Part shown: positions 1 to 8,302 of the stretch, in pieces | How positions within the stretch are numbered: the first letter of the stretch is position 1 | Layout of the letters: every line of letters begins with the position of its first letter | NCBI RefSeq assembly: GCF_029028005.1 | Contig: NZ_JAOTPO010000015.1 | Coordinates: 55,485-119,484, forward strand | Length of the DNA stretch: 64,000 nt | DNA from: Alkalihalobacterium chitinilyticum | GTDB lineage: Bacteria > Bacillota > Bacilli > Bacillales > Bacillaceae_F | Direction of reading: 5' to 3' | Notes under the pieces: model-generated | Database searches by the model: none | The model's input: only the letters and a program-made list of their open reading frames with translations | Told to the model about the DNA's origin: nothing | Program-made: the position numbers and the translations under genes

Positions 1-1064
1 ATGTCGTTGAAAAGAATTTAGAAGGTGTCACTCTTTTTACAAATGAGGAAGAGGCATCGTTGCTTGAGGAATTACAAGCTGGAAGAGTTTATGGAAGCGG
101 TACAAACTTGGCCCGTGCGTTAGTAAACACGCCAGGAAATTTAATGACACCAACAGACCTCGCGCAAACCGCAAAGGACATTGCAGAGCGTCACGGAATG
201 GAAATTGATATTCTAGAACGAGAAGATATGGAAAAGCTCGGAATGGGTGCGCTTCTTGCTGTGGCACAAGGAACAGAACAACCACCGAAAATGATCGTGT
301 TAAAATATCAAGGAAAAAAAGAGTGGAATGATGTTTTAGCATTTGTAGGAAAAGGACTTACGTTTGATTCGGGTGGAATTAGTATTAAACCGAGTTTAAA
401 TATGCATGAAATGAAGATGGATATGGGTGGAGCAGCAGCTGTTCTTGGTGCAATGGAAATCATTGGCCAAATGAAGCCAGAAGCCAACGTGTTAGCGGTC
501 ATTCCATCTACTGAAAATTTATTGAATGGACTGGCTATGAAGCCAGGTGATGTGATTACATCACTAAGTGGAAAAACGATTGAAGTTAGAAATACAGATG
601 CAGAAGGCCGTTTGATCTTAGCAGATGGTGTTACATATGCGAAGCATTTAGGGGCGGACTACATTGTCGATGTTGCCACATTAACAGGAGCAGTGATTAT
701 TGCTTTAGGTGAATATACGACAGGTGCGGTTACAAATAACGAAGAGTTCATGGAGAAGCTCTTGTACTCTGCGTACGAGTCAGGAGAGTGGGTATGGAGA
801 TTACCAAGCTTCGAGCCGTATCGTAAAATGCTCAAAACAAGTGACGTTGCTGATTTGAATAACTCTCCAGGCCGTCCAGGCGGAAGTATTACAGCAGGTT
901 TATTCGTAGGTGAATTTGCAGGGGAGACACCTTGGGTACACCTTGATATCGCTGGAACTGCGTGGACGTCTAAAGGAACAGAAACCGGACCAAAAGGCGG
1001 AACAGGAGCGATGGCCCGCACATTAGCCAACCTCGCTGAACAGTTTAATCCAAACCAACAATAA
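1..1064 (+). CDS. pepA: Leucyl aminopeptidase (M17), 5'-truncated by window edge
   Basis: This is a cytosolic dimanganese/dizinc aminopeptidase that removes N-terminal residues from peptides. The reading frame is open from the window edge, so the N-terminal regulatory domain is missing and only about 353 residues are visible. The family signature NTDAEGRL is encoded at 591-614, preceded by the [11 protein letters not shown] metal/substrate segment at about 350-382. The C-terminal hexamer-type catalytic domain ends in a normal TAA. B. subtilis has the same enzyme as YuiE, near bioY (yuiG), and bioY also occurs downstream here, so the neighbourhood is partly syntenic. A perfect inverted repeat acting as terminator follows 6 bp after the stop codon. 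The identification is very secure; the start lies outside the window. Confidence 0.97.
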   Translation, partial: VVEKNLEGVTLFTNEEEASLLEELQAGRVYGSGTNLARALVNTPGNLMTPTDLAQTAKDIAERHGMEIDILEREDMEKLGMGALLAVAQGTEQPPKMIVLKYQGKKEWNDVLAFVGKGLTFDSGGISIKPSLNMHEMKMDMGGAAAVLGAMEIIGQMKPEANVLAVIPSTENLLNGLAMKPGDVITSLSGKTIEVRNTDAEGRLILADGVTYAKHLGADYIVDVATLTGAVIIALGEYTTGAVTNNEEFMEKLLYSAYESGEWVWRLPSFEPYRKMLKTSDVADLNNSPGRPGGSITAGLFVGEFAGETPWVHLDIAGTAWTSKGTETGPKGGTGAMARTLANLAEQFNPNQQ

Positions 1065-1070
1065 TTTTTT

Positions 1071-1126
1071 CGGTACCAGGTACCTTTAGTGCGATACCAC
1101 ACTAAAGGTACCTGGTACCGTTTTTT
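1071..1126 (+). terminator. Terminator made from a 21-bp perfect palindrome (GGTACC family)
   Basis: The arms at 1071-1091 and 1100-1120 are perfectly complementary over 21 bp, with an 8-nt loop and a run of Ts immediately after. The arm begins CGGTACCAGGTACC. The same design with G:C for A:T swaps (GGTGCCAGGCACC) recurs at 7424. It ends the aminopeptidase transcript. Confidence 0.85.
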
Positions 1127-1416
1127 TCGTTCAATTCTTCCTTCCTCCATTCCTTCTTTAATTTCTTTCATTTCTTGTTTCCCCCCCTCTTTTATTTTCC
1201 TTAATTCACCTATTTGGGAGTATTCAGCCAGATATGTAAGGAGACTAGAGGATATGTAAATATGATATGGGTCAGTGTACTTCAAGTGAATATATCGTGA
1301 ACAATCAAGATACACGCCTGTAAAAGCCGGTTGAGTTGGAAAAATAATCCCAGTATCATTAATGTATGTCGTGTTTTCAGACAACTTAGAATACATAAAC
1401 GAGGAGGCTAAACTAT
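1127..1416. other. Gap upstream of TRAP operon
   Basis: No convincing gene is visible. A pyrimidine-rich tract occupies roughly 1130-1200. The AGGAGG Shine-Dalgarno of the TRAP operon is at 1402-1407. The promoter was not identified with confidence. Confidence 0.5.
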
Positions 1417-1938
1417 TTGAATATCATTCAAAAGGTTGACCGTGGAATAATGAAGGTCGAAGAATGGATCTTAAGTTATTCGGTCATTCTCATTGCTGTA
1501 ATGGTTGCCGGAAATGTACTAAGCCGTGCAATTACAGGGAAAAGCTGGGCTTTTGCAGGTGAGATTAGTGAATTTGCGGTTATCCTTGCGACATTTATGG
1601 GGATCAGTTACGCCGCAAGAAAAGGTCGACACATTAGTATGTCTGCATTTTTTGACGTAGCACCGCCCAAAATTAGGAAAGCACTCGCTATATTCATTCC
1701 AGCTGTAACAGCTATTATTTTATTTGTACTTGCTTATTATGCCTATGGATATATGTCTACTGTAATGGAAAGAGGAAGAGTTACGATGGCTCTGCAAATT
1801 CCAGTATGGATCCTGCTTACTTTTATCCCCCTTGGTCTAACGTTGGGTGGAATTCAATTTTTAAGAAATATGTGGATTAACATTAAAGAAAAAGAGGTGT
1901 ATTTAGCAACGGAGAAAAAGGATTACTCTGAAAACTGA
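1417..1938 (+). CDS. dctQ: TRAP transporter small permease (DctQ family)
   Basis: This is the small membrane subunit of a tripartite ATP-independent periplasmic-type (TRAP) carboxylate transporter. The protein has 173 residues with four predicted membrane helices (about 17-38, 48-66, 88-108 and 128-150), the usual size and layout for DctQ. The start is TTG, supported by AGGAGG nine bases upstream. It is the first gene of a Q-M-P operon: the large permease follows after 53 bp and the lipoprotein receptor after that. The substrate cannot be told from this subunit; C4-dicarboxylates, other organic acids or ectoine-like compatible solutes are the usual choices. Identification is by topology plus operon context. 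Confidence 0.88.
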   Translation: MNIIQKVDRGIMKVEEWILSYSVILIAVMVAGNVLSRAITGKSWAFAGEISEFAVILATFMGISYAARKGRHISMSAFFDVAPPKIRKALAIFIPAVTAIILFVLAYYAYGYMSTVMERGRVTMALQIPVWILLTFIPLGLTLGGIQFLRNMWINIKEKEVYLATEKKDYSEN

Positions 1939-1991
1939 GTTTTCTTTCATCCTCTAAATCTATGAAAAAAAATGAATAGAGAGGGACAACT

Positions 1992-3269
1992 ATGGTAGCA
2001 ACTTTACTGACGTTAATGGTTATATTTTTAGTGCTAGGTTTTCCGATGTTAATTCCTTTGATTGCTGCACCCCTTATCGTTGTCATATTATTTATTCCGA
2101 ACATCGATCCGATATTTCTCATACAACAAATGATCCAAGGAATATCTCCTTACGTTCTATTAGCGGTTCCGCTGTTTATCTTTGCAGCAGACATCATGTC
2201 TACCGGAAAAACATCGAAACGGCTATTAGATTTTGTCGGTTCTTTTATCGGACACCTTAGAGGCGGTTATGCGATTACTACCGCTGCGGCTTGTACATTA
2301 TTCGGTTCGATTTCAGGTTCAACTCAGGCGACGGTTGTAGCTATCGGTAAGCCCATGCGCGAACGGTTACGCTCGGTAGGCTATAAGGACTCCAATGCCA
2401 TTGCTCTCATTATCAATGCGAGTGACCTAGCCTTATTAGTACCACCGAGTATTGCAATGATTATTTACGCACTTGCTGCACCGAGAGCTTCTGTAAGTGA
2501 GCTGTTTATGGCTGGAATTGGTCCAGCGATTTTAGTTTTTACGATGTTTGCGGTGTACAGCTACATTTATGCGCGGATAAAAAACATTCCAATGGTTCCG
2601 AAAGCGACGTGGAAAGAGCGCTTAGTATTCACGCGTAAAGCACTACTTCCGCTCGGGTTTCCAGTCATTATTATCGGGGGGATTTACTCAGGGGTTTTTA
2701 GTCCGACTGAAGCGGCTGCGATCTCCGTTTTATATGCACTAGTCTTAGAAGTCATTATTTTTAGAACGATAAAAATTACAGAACTCCCGAAAATTGCGTT
2801 ATCAACGGGGCTGGTTACATCGGCGGTCTTTATTCTAGTTGCCGGCGGTCAAGCATTTTCATATGTCATTTCTTATGCTCGTATTCCGCAAATGGTAGCA
2901 AATAACGTAATGGGTGGCGACCCATCAGCACTGACGGTTTTATTCATTGTAGCGATCTTCTTCTTTATTGGTTGTATGTTTGTTGATCCGATTGTTGTTA
3001 TTTTAATTTTAACGCCAATTTTTTACCCGATCGCTATTCAAGCCGGAGTCGACCCGATTCACTTAGGTGTCGTCATCACGTTCCAGGCAGCATTAGGTTC
3101 TGCAACACCGCCGTTTGGAGTCGATATATTTACCGCCAGCGCGGTCTTTAATAAATCGTATTTAGATGTTATACGGGGAACACCGCCGTATATTGTCATG
3201 CTATTAATAGCATCGATATTAATTATATTATTTGAAGAAATTTCTCTTTTCTATCGTTACTTCATGTAA
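1992..3269 (+). CDS. dctM: TRAP transporter large permease (DctM family)
   Basis: This is the ion-coupled translocation subunit of the TRAP transporter, belonging to the IT superfamily. At 425 residues it has the normal DctM length and about 12 hydrophobic helices, with the family landmarks FGSISGSTQATVVAIG near residue 110, NASDLALLVPPS near 145 and GSATPPFGVD near 370. The start ATG follows GAGAGGG. It lies between the DctQ and DctP genes on the same strand with short gaps, so the three are almost certainly cotranscribed. It would use a Na+ or H+ gradient to import a substrate delivered by the lipoprotein receptor. The substrate is unknown. Confidence 0.93.
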   Translation: MVATLLTLMVIFLVLGFPMLIPLIAAPLIVVILFIPNIDPIFLIQQMIQGISPYVLLAVPLFIFAADIMSTGKTSKRLLDFVGSFIGHLRGGYAITTAAACTLFGSISGSTQATVVAIGKPMRERLRSVGYKDSNAIALIINASDLALLVPPSIAMIIYALAAPRASVSELFMAGIGPAILVFTMFAVYSYIYARIKNIPMVPKATWKERLVFTRKALLPLGFPVIIIGGIYSGVFSPTEAAAISVLYALVLEVIIFRTIKITELPKIALSTGLVTSAVFILVAGGQAFSYVISYARIPQMVANNVMGGDPSALTVLFIVAIFFFIGCMFVDPIVVILILTPIFYPIAIQAGVDPIHLGVVITFQAALGSATPPFGVDIFTASAVFNKSYLDVIRGTPPYIVMLLIASILIILFEEISLFYRYFM

Positions 3270-3316
3270 GGAGGATTTGAAAAGAGAGTTTCATATAAAA
3301 AAACAGGGGGTATTTG

Positions 3317-4366
3317 ATGTTTTTTAAACAGAAAAAAGTCATGTTACTTACGTTAGCCATTATGGTCAGTATGATCCTTGCTGCATGTGGAAGTGAAGGG
3401 GCAAGCGGTGAAGGCACATACAATTGGACTTTTGTAACAGAAGAGATGGAAGGTCAAGTTCAATATGAATATGCAAGAGAGTTTGCCGATCGTCTACATG
3501 AAAAATCAGACGGTGATATTAACATTGAAGTATTTGAATTTGGCGGACTTGGAGATGAAGTAAACCAAGTGGAGCAGCTTCAAAGTGGAATTGTTGAATT
3601 TGCGATTGTATCTCCAGGTTTTACAGGAACAATGGTTGATGAAGGACAACTTTTTGCACTGCAATTTTTATTTACAGATGATATGGAGTTAAACCAACAT
3701 ATTTTAGATACAAGTGAAGCGTTAAACGTTCATTTAGCAAACAAGTATGAACAACATAATATTAAGCCGCTTGCATTCTGGACAGAAGGTGCGATGCAGT
3801 GGACAGGTAACCGTGAGTTACGTACACCAGAAGATTTCAATGGCTTTAAAATGAGAACACAGGAATCACCACTAATTGTTCGTTCGTATCAAGCCTATGG
3901 TGCAGATCCAACGCCAATGAGCTGGGGAGAACTTTATACTTCATTAGATCGTGGAGTCGTTGATGGACAAGAAAACCCAATCTTCTTTATTGAAGATGCT
4001 TCATTCCATGAAGTACAAAGCCATATGACTATTTCAAGACATAATATTTACGTTGCAATGACAACAGTAAACCCAGACTTCTATAATGGTTTACCAGAAG
4101 ACATCCGTAACATGATTGATGAGACAGTGGAAGAAATGCGTCCAGTCGGATTTGAGCTTCAAGCACAGTTAAATGAAGAGCTATTAGACTCTATCATTGA
4201 CAGTGAAACGCATCCAACAGAAGTAATTGAGCTAACGGAAGCTGAAAGAGATGCATTTAGAGCTTTAGCAGAACCAGTTCGAGAGTATTTTGTGAACGAA
4301 GTGGTTGACGAAGACGGCAAGATGATCTTGGAAATGCTTCAATCTGAAATTGAAGCAGCACAGTAA
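3317..4366 (+). CDS. dctP: TRAP transporter solute-binding lipoprotein (DctP family)
   Basis: This is the extracytoplasmic substrate receptor of the TRAP system. An N-terminal lipoprotein signal peptide ends at a lipobox LAAC around residues 21-24, so the mature protein is membrane-anchored outside the cell, as expected in a Gram-positive. The mature domain shows DctP hallmarks such as GFKMRTQESPL, in which the Arg normally pairs with the substrate carboxylate, and DGQENP. I prefer ATG 3317 to the TTG one codon upstream because GGGGG at 3306-3310 is then spaced 6 bp. It closes the operon and is followed by a strong terminator. The ligand is probably a carboxylate; which one is unknown. Confidence 0.93.
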   Translation: MFFKQKKVMLLTLAIMVSMILAACGSEGASGEGTYNWTFVTEEMEGQVQYEYAREFADRLHEKSDGDINIEVFEFGGLGDEVNQVEQLQSGIVEFAIVSPGFTGTMVDEGQLFALQFLFTDDMELNQHILDTSEALNVHLANKYEQHNIKPLAFWTEGAMQWTGNRELRTPEDFNGFKMRTQESPLIVRSYQAYGADPTPMSWGELYTSLDRGVVDGQENPIFFIEDASFHEVQSHMTISRHNIYVAMTTVNPDFYNGLPEDIRNMIDETVEEMRPVGFELQAQLNEELLDSIIDSETHPTEVIELTEAERDAFRALAEPVREYFVNEVVDEDGKMILEMLQSEIEAAQ

Positions 4367-4383
4367 TGTGAATAAAGTATAGT

Positions 4384-4446
4384 AAAAAGACTGACAGATG
4401 TCGCTTGAACGAATGATAGTTCAAGGCTGGCCTGTCAGTCTTTTTT
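4384..4446 (+). terminator. Terminator of TRAP operon
   Basis: AAAGACTGACAG pairs with CTGTCAGTCTTT (left arm from 4384, right arm from 4432), with a nested CTTGAAC/GTTCAAG hairpin at 4404-4425 and a T8 run after 4440. Confidence 0.85.
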
Positions 4447-4517
4447 TTGTGTAGTAAAGGGAGTGGAGAAGTATGTCGGATTTAGTCAAATGATGTCGAG
4501 AAATCGATAAGTGATCA

Positions 4518-4681
4518 AAAGTTGAAAATAAAATTGCTAAGGTTAAAAATAAAACTAACAAACTTGAAAATAAAAGATCAAAACTTGAAAATAAAGCTGC
4601 TAAACTTAATAACAAGCATCAATTTAAATAATAAAGTATCCATTTTAATATTCCGTTGCTCATTTTAGGTTGGGTTGCAGC
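4518..4681. repeat. Decayed tandem repeat, 21-bp period
   Basis: Successive units start at 4518, 4539, 4560, 4581, 4602, 4621, 4642 and 4662. The first four share AAACTTGAAAATAAA-like cores; later units drift. The period is a multiple of three, so several frames look like heptad-repeat peptides, but there is no ribosome-binding site and no intact start. I treat it as non-coding. Confidence 0.7.
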
Positions 4682-4789
4682 TATGATTTTATAATTTTTT
4701 ATTTTTTCCAAAAAAATGATAGATTAATGAAACTTTATACAGGGTAAATACGTCTATATAAATAGTATGGATGTGTTAGGGGAATGTGT

Positions 4790-5425
4790 ATGAAGTTTAG
4801 ATTGAAAATGGTTGGTATAGGCTTAGTTTTTCTCATTTTAAGCGGTTGTTCTACTTTTGATGAAAGAGAAATTATTTATCATTTAAATGAAATTTTTAGC
4901 ACGTCTTCGCAGCTTTTTCAAAATCATAGTCCTTATGGGGAATTGTTTTATAATGAACAGTTCCACACATTCGATGAAATAAAAAAACTGCTAGACACAA
5001 AAGTAACAGAAGATGGCCTTTCTTACATGGTCGATCGCATTTTTGAAGAAGACGATGAGGTTTTAGTGTACAAGCAGCCATTTCAAACGTATATTCAAGA
5101 GTCGAATGTTTATAGCTCTACAACAACTAATCTAACAAATGGTTACTATGAAACGGTGAGAGAAACCATTTTAAATCCAGGTCTTCGTTTATTACCAGAA
5201 GACGAGCTAGTCTTTGAAGAACAAGGGGATACCGTTGTTGTGACAGGGGAGAATGTCTATATTGAGTTTTACAATGAAGAAGAATACGGCGGTTCTGCGC
5301 ACCAGTATGCTCGATACGGGTATCCCGCAAATGATGTCTTATCTGTTACTTTTACTTTTGTGAAGGATGAGAATGGGTATTTGTTAGATTCTTTTAAAAT
5401 AGAAGATGGAGAAAATGTTTCTTGA
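4790..5425 (+). CDS. Hypothetical lipoprotein, 211 aa
   Basis: The protein has a basic N-terminus, a hydrophobic stretch and a lipobox LSGC near residues 17-20, so it should be exported and lipid-anchored at the membrane surface. The remaining ~190 residues are acidic and polar, with no motif I recognise. ATG 4790 is chosen over ATG 4784 because TAGGGG at about 4777-4782 then has a normal 7-8 bp spacing. The gene stands alone between a tandem repeat and a compact GAAA-loop terminator, so it looks monocistronic. No function can be assigned; a cell-envelope or stress role is only a guess. Confidence 0.75.
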   Translation: MKFRLKMVGIGLVFLILSGCSTFDEREIIYHLNEIFSTSSQLFQNHSPYGELFYNEQFHTFDEIKKLLDTKVTEDGLSYMVDRIFEEDDEVLVYKQPFQTYIQESNVYSSTTTNLTNGYYETVRETILNPGLRLLPEDELVFEEQGDTVVVTGENVYIEFYNEEEYGGSAHQYARYGYPANDVLSVTFTFVKDENGYLLDSFKIEDGENVS

Positions 5426-5500
5426 CTATATAAAGTAATGTAATAAAAGTCTGTAAAAGGATTGAAAAATAGATATTATGCAGTCACTTTCAGAGTAAAG

Positions 5501-5526
5501 GCACTTGGGAAACCGAGTGCTTTTTA
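5501..5526 (+). terminator. Compact GAAA-tetraloop terminator
   Basis: GCACTTGG (5501-5508), GAAA loop and CCGAGTGC (5513-5520) are followed by TTTTT. It lies 75 bp after the lipoprotein stop. Confidence 0.75.
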
Positions 5527-5619
5527 GTATAAAATTTTGGCATAGATGGTTTTCGACGAGGGTGAAAATTTAAAAGTACCAAGTATAAGGGCAACACCGC
5601 CTAATCTTCGTCCCTAAGG

Positions 5620-5645
5620 CTCGCCAATCGGCGAGTTTTTCTTTT
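5620..5645 (+). terminator. Short terminator-like hairpin
   Basis: CTCGCC (5620-5625), AATC loop and GGCGAG (5630-5635) are followed by TTTTTCTTTT. No gene on this strand lies directly upstream, so it may be a second terminator of the lipoprotein transcript or part of the adjoining repeat. Confidence 0.5.
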
Positions 5646-5663
5646 GTAAGAGTAGATTTTATA

Positions 5664-5800
5664 AATTCGAAGACGTCTAGTTGCAGCGCCCAGTGAGAGA
5701 CGAGCAACACTTCGCTCACCCTCCTTATGATACGTCAGTATTGGTTGATTAACCGATATTGCGCTTACTTTTCCGGTGGAAGGAATGAAGACGTCCAATT
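5664..5800. repeat. Degenerate GTCTAG(C/T)TGCAG-type intergenic repeat, copy 1
   Basis: The segment GTCTAGTTGCAGCGCC resembles a repeat widespread between Bacillaceae genes; the second copy in this window is at 9196-9360. GAAGACGTC occurs at both edges. An open frame on the minus strand here is a by-product. Confidence 0.5.
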
Positions 5801-5830
5801 ATAATCATTTTTTCTTATAACTTTTTTTAC

Positions 5831-6012
5831 GGACTGAGGAGCCCTTATATTAATGGAATCATTCATATTTGGATATTTGACGGACACACAGGCCTTTATT
5901 GAACCAAAATCATTGAAAAATATCACGAATAGTAGTAAATAAGAGCCTCTGAGGCCTCTAAATCAAGAAAAACTAGGCTTTCGACAGGGATAAGCGCCTG
6001 TGTGTCCGCTAA
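5831..6012. repeat. 180-bp four-arm intergenic element, copy 1
   Basis: Two forward motifs (GGACTGAGGAGCCCTTAT at 5831 and CGGACACACAGGCCTTTATT at 5881) are followed by two inverted motifs (about 5938-5957 and 5989-6012). The outer inverted pair CGGACACACAGGC/GCCTGTGTGTCCG is perfect over 13 bp. Spacing of ~50 bp and total length ~180 bp match the copies at 15211 and 35923. Confidence 0.75.
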
Positions 6013-6037
6013 TTTACTTTGGATGAGTTTGACTCAA

Positions 6038-6095
6038 TTCCATTCAATTCAAGTATAAGTCTAAGTTGAGACTTATTAACGTGAATTGAATGGAA
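6038..6095. repeat. 58-bp imperfect inverted repeat upstream of sigma factor
   Basis: TTCCATTCAATTCA (6038-6051) pairs with TGAATTGAATGGAA (6082-6095), and an inner ATAAGTCT/AGACTTAT pair lies at 6055-6062 and 6069-6076. No T-run follows. It could be a cruciform, a regulator site or the leader of the sigma gene, 210 bp ahead of its start. Confidence 0.55.
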
Positions 6096-6307
6096 AACTG
6101 TAACTTTTTACTAATTCATTCGTTGTAAGAGTATAAAAGTTTTATCTCGTTTAACTGCTGCTGAGACTCCTACATCAAGTCTTTTGGAAAGCAAAAAGGA
6201 TAAGTGGGGGATAAGCGCCCGTAACAACTCGATTGGATCAACTAATTTTAGTGGGAATTGAAGCCCCCCGACTAAAAAAATTACACTTTATGGGAGGAGT
6301 GAAGAGT

Positions 6308-6850
6308 TTGGAGCATGAGGAATTAATCGAAATTATAAATGATTGGTACACGCTTCATAGTCTCGAACTGTTTCAATACATTTTTTTCATGATTCATGAA
6401 CATGAACAAGCAAAAGATTTAATGCAAGATACATTTGTCCGGGCCCATAGCCATTTCGATATGTTTGATGGAAACAATGCGAAAGGCTGGCTGTTTAGAA
6501 TCGCCAGAAATGTAACAATTGACTATCTTCGTAAACAAAAGACTAAAACTCTGGTGACGAATCCTTTCATTCTTTTTAAAACAAGTAATCCGTCTGCAGA
6601 GCACATGGTTACTGCGAGCGAAACTGAACGAGAGTTATATTTTGCATTAAGTAAGATAAAACGGAATTATCGAGATGTAATCATTCTTCGCAAAATTAAA
6701 GGCTTTTCGATCGATGAAACGGCTAAAATACTTGGTTGGAGTCAAAGTAAAGTGAAAACAACCTTATTAAGAGGATTAAAAGCTCTAAAGAAACAATTAG
6801 AAAAGGAGGGTTATTCAGATGAAGGAACAGAAAGAGATTATCGAGTATGA
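6308..6850 (+). CDS. ECF-type sigma-70 factor
   Basis: This is an alternative sigma factor of the extracytoplasmic-function group, directing RNA polymerase to stress promoters. At 180 residues it has the ECF size. Region 2 is visible as AKDLMQDTFVRAH...GWLFRIARNVTIDYLRKQ (about residues 37-80), and region 4 as the HTH RDVIILRKIKGFSIDETAKILGWSQSKVKTTLLRGLKAL near the C-terminus. A longer frame extends 25 codons upstream, but the TTG at 6308 follows GGGAGGAGTG with good spacing and aligns with the family start. It overlaps the next gene by 32 bp, the usual arrangement for an ECF sigma and its anti-sigma partner, so it is probably held inactive at the membrane until a signal arrives. Confidence 0.9.
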   Translation: MEHEELIEIINDWYTLHSLELFQYIFFMIHEHEQAKDLMQDTFVRAHSHFDMFDGNNAKGWLFRIARNVTIDYLRKQKTKTLVTNPFILFKTSNPSAEHMVTASETERELYFALSKIKRNYRDVIILRKIKGFSIDETAKILGWSQSKVKTTLLRGLKALKKQLEKEGYSDEGTERDYRV

Positions 6851-7418
6851 TGAGCACTTACGGACATTAGGGCAAAAAGCAACATTGAGTGAAGTAGAAT
6901 TTACAGAAACCAGGCGTAAACTGAACGAAAGGATTAGCAAAGATCCATTAAACAAAGAAGGTCAGAAGATGAGTCCAATTAAAAAAACATATATGATCGC
7001 AGTAACCTTTGCGTCTCTGCTATTCATTGTTTTATTCGTTCCTAGTTTAATTGAGCTTTTGCAAGGAAATGAACATGCAGTTCCTCATGAAGTAATAGAT
7101 ACTAGTGGAACTGTTGAACAAGCAGGGGGGAGTAAAAAGTCAATTGGGATAGGGCCCATCGTAATTCTGTTCCTGTTTAGTGTGTTAGGATTTATCTGCT
7201 TTTACTTTGCATTTAAGCCACGCAAAAATGACGATGAAAGCTTTCTTGACCTATTTGGCTATGAGTCGTTCTTAACAATAGCTTTTGCTATCCTTTTATG
7301 GTTTTGTAAAAAAATATTACCGGAAGTGGCAGCTCTATTCGTCTTCAGAACGATCGTCTTTGCTTTCGGTATCATCATATTCTATTACCTGTTCTTATTC
7401 ATTTCAATAACGTTGTAA
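6819..7418 (+). CDS. Candidate membrane anti-sigma factor
   Basis: The protein has 199 residues: a hydrophilic, charged N-terminal segment of about 55 residues that would face the cytoplasm, then about four membrane helices (roughly 56-78, 107-128, 146-163 and 170-196). Its start ATG has AAGGAGG and lies inside the end of the ECF sigma gene, so the two are translationally coupled. By position and topology I infer an anti-sigma factor that sequesters the sigma via its N-terminus. I do not recognise a named anti-sigma domain, there is no obvious zinc-binding HxxxCxxC, and four helices are more than a classic RsiW-type protein has. The pair may regulate its own promoter. Confidence 0.6.
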   Translation: MKEQKEIIEYDEHLRTLGQKATLSEVEFTETRRKLNERISKDPLNKEGQKMSPIKKTYMIAVTFASLLFIVLFVPSLIELLQGNEHAVPHEVIDTSGTVEQAGGSKKSIGIGPIVILFLFSVLGFICFYFAFKPRKNDDESFLDLFGYESFLTIAFAILLWFCKKILPEVAALFVFRTIVFAFGIIIFYYLFLFISITL

Positions 7419-7423
7419 TAAAC

Positions 7424-7471
7424 GGTGCCAGGCACCTTCAGTACTGTACAGTACTGAAGGTGCCTGGCACC
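7424..7471. terminator. Perfect 48-bp palindrome between convergent genes
   Basis: GGTGCCAGGCACCTTCAGTACT at 7424-7445 is the exact reverse complement of 7450-7471, with a self-complementary GTAC centre, so there is no loop mismatch at all. It separates the anti-sigma gene (+) from bioY (-) and probably works as a bidirectional terminator, although T-runs are weak. Confidence 0.7.
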
Positions 7472-7489
7472 CATTTATTTATGCAACTC

Positions 7490-8083
7490 TTAAGATGCTG
7501 CGTTCAAGCTTCTTGCGTTTTTGCGAGTGGCATTGTAGACACGTTCGCAAATGACTGCGCCGATGGCAGTAACGATAAGGTCTTTAATGAGTGGTGCAAT
7601 CATCCAAGCCCAAGCCATACCGTAAGTAAAGCCTTCTGGAGCTTGTGCAATCGTAATGTAAGCGAAATACATATAGTTTGTACCAAGAATGTACGTAATG
7701 GCAAGCCCTGTGTAACATGCGATTAAAAACGTTTTTAATGAAGCATCACTAGCTTTTTCAATGATTTTCCCAGTCACATAAGCAATTAAAATAAATGAAA
7801 GAATAAATCCAAATGTGGGTGAAACGAGTGTAGCTAAGCCACCTTTTAATTGAGCAAAGATAGGAGCTCCTACTAATCCGACTAGCATATAAACGGTCAT
7901 CGCAATAGCACCTAATTTACTACCTAGTAAGGCACCGGCCATAATGGCAAAAATCGCTTGAAGTGTAATTGGAACACCGCCGATCACTAAAAATGAAGTT
8001 ACGTTAGCGCCGATCGCCATCAGTGCTACAAATAAAGGAACCATGACTAGATCTTTCGTTTTAAATTTTGACGTTGTAGACAT
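7490..8083 (-). CDS. bioY: Biotin transporter S component BioY
   Basis: This is the integral membrane substrate-binding (S) component for biotin of an energy-coupling-factor (ECF) transporter. The 197-residue protein has about six membrane helices. The family features are VPLFVALMAIGANVT near the N-terminus, GGVPITLQAIFAIMAGALLGSKLGA and the GGLATLVSPTFGFILSFI segment. The ATG at 8083 follows AGAGGTGA; a longer frame upstream has no ribosome-binding site. The gene is monocistronic here and would use the ATPases of a shared ECF module elsewhere. A promoter with overlapping GTTAAC half-sites precedes it, consistent with biotin repression by BirA. Confidence 0.93.
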   Translation of the reverse strand: MSTTSKFKTKDLVMVPLFVALMAIGANVTSFLVIGGVPITLQAIFAIMAGALLGSKLGAIAMTVYMLVGLVGAPIFAQLKGGLATLVSPTFGFILSFILIAYVTGKIIEKASDASLKTFLIACYTGLAITYILGTNYMYFAYITIAQAPEGFTYGMAWAWMIAPLIKDLIVTAIGAVICERVYNATRKNARSLNAAS

Positions 8084-8108
8084 ATTGTTCACCTCTTGAA
8101 TAGTTTTG

Positions 8109-8146
8109 GTTAACAATATGATATTTAAAGTTAACGGTTGTGTCAA
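8109..8146 (-). promoter_or_regulatory. bioY promoter with putative BirA operator
   Basis: Read on the minus strand, TTGACA (8146-8141), a 17-bp spacer and TATCAT (8123-8118) form a good sigma-A promoter. Two GTTAAC half-sites lie in the spacer (8130-8135) and just downstream of the -10 (8109-8114), 21 bp apart. Bacillus biotin operators are built from GTTAAC-type inverted half-sites, so BirA repression is likely. Confidence 0.65.
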
Positions 8147-8302
8147 TGTAAATTTTCAAAATTACAAGTATTTAAAATAGGAAAAGTATTAGTCAATTTT
8201 GACTATACTCTTTACAAGTAATTCATTGACCATTAAGCTTGTTATAAATATCTATTTTTATTGATTAACTATTTTTTATAATAGTAATAAGAAGGGGTTA
8301 GT

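Noticed and set aside
659..1396. 245-residue minus-strand frame over the aminopeptidase 3' end and the gap
   Set aside because: It overlaps the conserved aminopeptidase gene and reads through the terminator palindrome; its composition is not protein-like.
5601..5798. 65-residue minus-strand frame
   Set aside because: It falls in the degenerate repeat copy and crosses a terminator-like hairpin.
7460..7726. 88-residue plus-strand frame after the palindrome
   Set aside because: It is antisense to bioY and starts inside the palindrome.
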